Part shown: piece by piece, positions 5,598 through 6,141 of the stretch
Position numbering within the stretch: the first letter of the stretch is position 1
Layout of the letters: the number at the start of each line of letters is the position of its first letter
The notes under the pieces: generated by a model
What the model was told of the DNA's origin: nothing
Databases searched by the model: none
What the model saw: the letters and a program-made list of their open reading frames with translations, nothing else
From: an uncultured Clostridia bacterium
GTDB taxonomy: Bacteria; Bacillota; Clostridia; Peptostreptococcales; Acidaminobacteraceae
Direction: 5' to 3'
Assembly (NCBI GenBank): GCA_945950065.1
Contig: CAMFGQ010000084.1
Span: 1-6,141, forward strand
Length of the DNA: 6,141 nt
Program-made: the position numbers and the translations under genes

Positions 5598-6141
5598 GTG
5601 TTGAAGAAGTCTTAAGAGGAGATTATCTCTTTGTGGACCTACGTAGTGAAAAGGAGTATGGTGAATCCCATATTCCTTTTGCTACCTCCGTACCTTTACT
5701 GGATGATGATGCGCGAGAGACTGTAGGAACCCTTTATCGGAAAGCGGGGAGGGAAGAGGCCATTCGTCAAGGTTTAGAGTATGTTGGTCCCCTTTTAGCC
5801 CCCTTAGTTGCAGAGCTTAAGGAGCTTGCCAAAGAGAAGGAGATTGTGCTCTACTGCTCCCGTGGTGGAATGCGCTCTAAATCCATGTATAGGTTACTGG
5901 ACTCTTTAGGAGTAGCTGGTGTTCACCGCCTCCAAGGAGGCTATAAGGACTATAGACGCTATGTGCTCGAGACCATGCCAAAGCTCATTGAAGAGAAGCT
6001 CTTTGTTGTCTTTCAGGGACTGACTGGAGTAGGGAAGACCAAGATCTTAGAGGAGCTGGCTAAGGACTATTTTGTTCTCAACCTTGAAGAGCTTGCCAAG
6101 CATCGAGGCTCGGTCTTTGGTGATATAGGACAAGAACACCA
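5588..6141 (+). CDS. mnmH: tRNA 2-selenouridine synthase MnmH/SelU (N-terminal half, runs off the window)
   Basis: MnmH replaces the sulfur of 2-thiouridine at wobble position 34 of tRNA-Lys, -Glu and -Gln with selenium from selenophosphate, through a geranylated intermediate. The frame is open for 184 codons to the edge, about half of the family length (364 in E. coli). An N-terminal rhodanese domain (about 1-127) has VDLRSEKEY (16-24), HIPFATSVPLL (28-38) and the active-site loop YCSRGGMRS (89-97) with Cys90, followed by LQGGYKDYR (115-123). A P-loop GLTGVGKT (144-151) begins the second domain, and HRGSVFGDIG (172-181) is typical of MnmH. These rule out a plain rhodanese. ATG at 5588 has GAGGA (5574-5578) nine bases upstream and overlaps the ftsK stop by 10 nt. 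No in-frame stop or TGA codon is seen. It implies a selD gene elsewhere. Confidence 0.93.
   Translation, partial: MEISVEEVLRGDYLFVDLRSEKEYGESHIPFATSVPLLDDDARETVGTLYRKAGREEAIRQGLEYVGPLLAPLVAELKELAKEKEIVLYCSRGGMRSKSMYRLLDSLGVAGVHRLQGGYKDYRRYVLETMPKLIEEKLFVVFQGLTGVGKTKILEELAKDYFVLNLEELAKHRGSVFGDIGQEH

Noticed and set aside
1..6141. Defence system, prophage, insertion sequence, CRISPR array, tRNA or rRNA gene
   Set aside because: Almost all the sequence is accounted for by five conserved housekeeping genes with short junctions. No repeat array, transposase, integrase or structural-RNA sequence was seen.

Overview
The window is a compact, single-strand housekeeping segment with five genes, all on the + strand: rpsO (ribosomal protein S15), pnp (PNPase), dut (dUTPase), an ftsK/spoIIIE-type DNA translocase, and the 5' half of mnmH/selU (tRNA 2-selenouridine synthase), which runs off the right edge. 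Purine-rich AGGAGG-like ribosome binding sites, mixed ATG/GTG/TTG starts, moderate GC, a FtsK/SpoIIIE protein of Bacillus/Clostridium-like size and the gene content point to a Firmicute, more likely an anaerobic Clostridia/Tissierellia-type organism than a Bacillus. The presence of mnmH implies that the organism makes selenophosphate. The genus cannot be told from the sequence.

Layout. Bases 1-125 carry a good sigma-A-type promoter (TTTACA, 17 bp, TACTAT with an extended -10 TG). A short 5' leader follows whose long hairpin has a loop complementary to the rpsO Shine-Dalgarno, which is a candidate S15 autoregulatory pseudoknot. rpsO (126-389) is followed at once by a 7-bp intrinsic-terminator hairpin with a T-run (391-414). 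pnp (450-2819) follows, overlaps dut (2809-3243, GTG start) by 11 nt, and dut is 8 nt from ftsK (3252-5597, TTG start), which overlaps mnmH (from 5588) by 10 nt. No convincing terminator or promoter is seen between pnp and the right edge, so pnp-dut-ftsK-mnmH look like one translationally coupled unit, reached by readthrough of the rpsO terminator or by a promoter I cannot identify.

Biology. The genes cover ribosome assembly (S15), RNA turnover (PNPase), nucleotide-pool sanitation (dUTPase), chromosome segregation (FtsK/SpoIIIE) and wobble-base modification of tRNA (MnmH). They are core growth functions, not a defence or mobile system, and I see no mobile element, CRISPR array or RNA gene.

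The two observations most worth following are the PNPase, which has two complete tandem S1 RNA-binding domains instead of the usual one (789 aa against about 700), and the loop-to-Shine-Dalgarno complementarity in the rpsO leader. Neither is proven here to be new; both are direct readings of the sequence with an inferred function.
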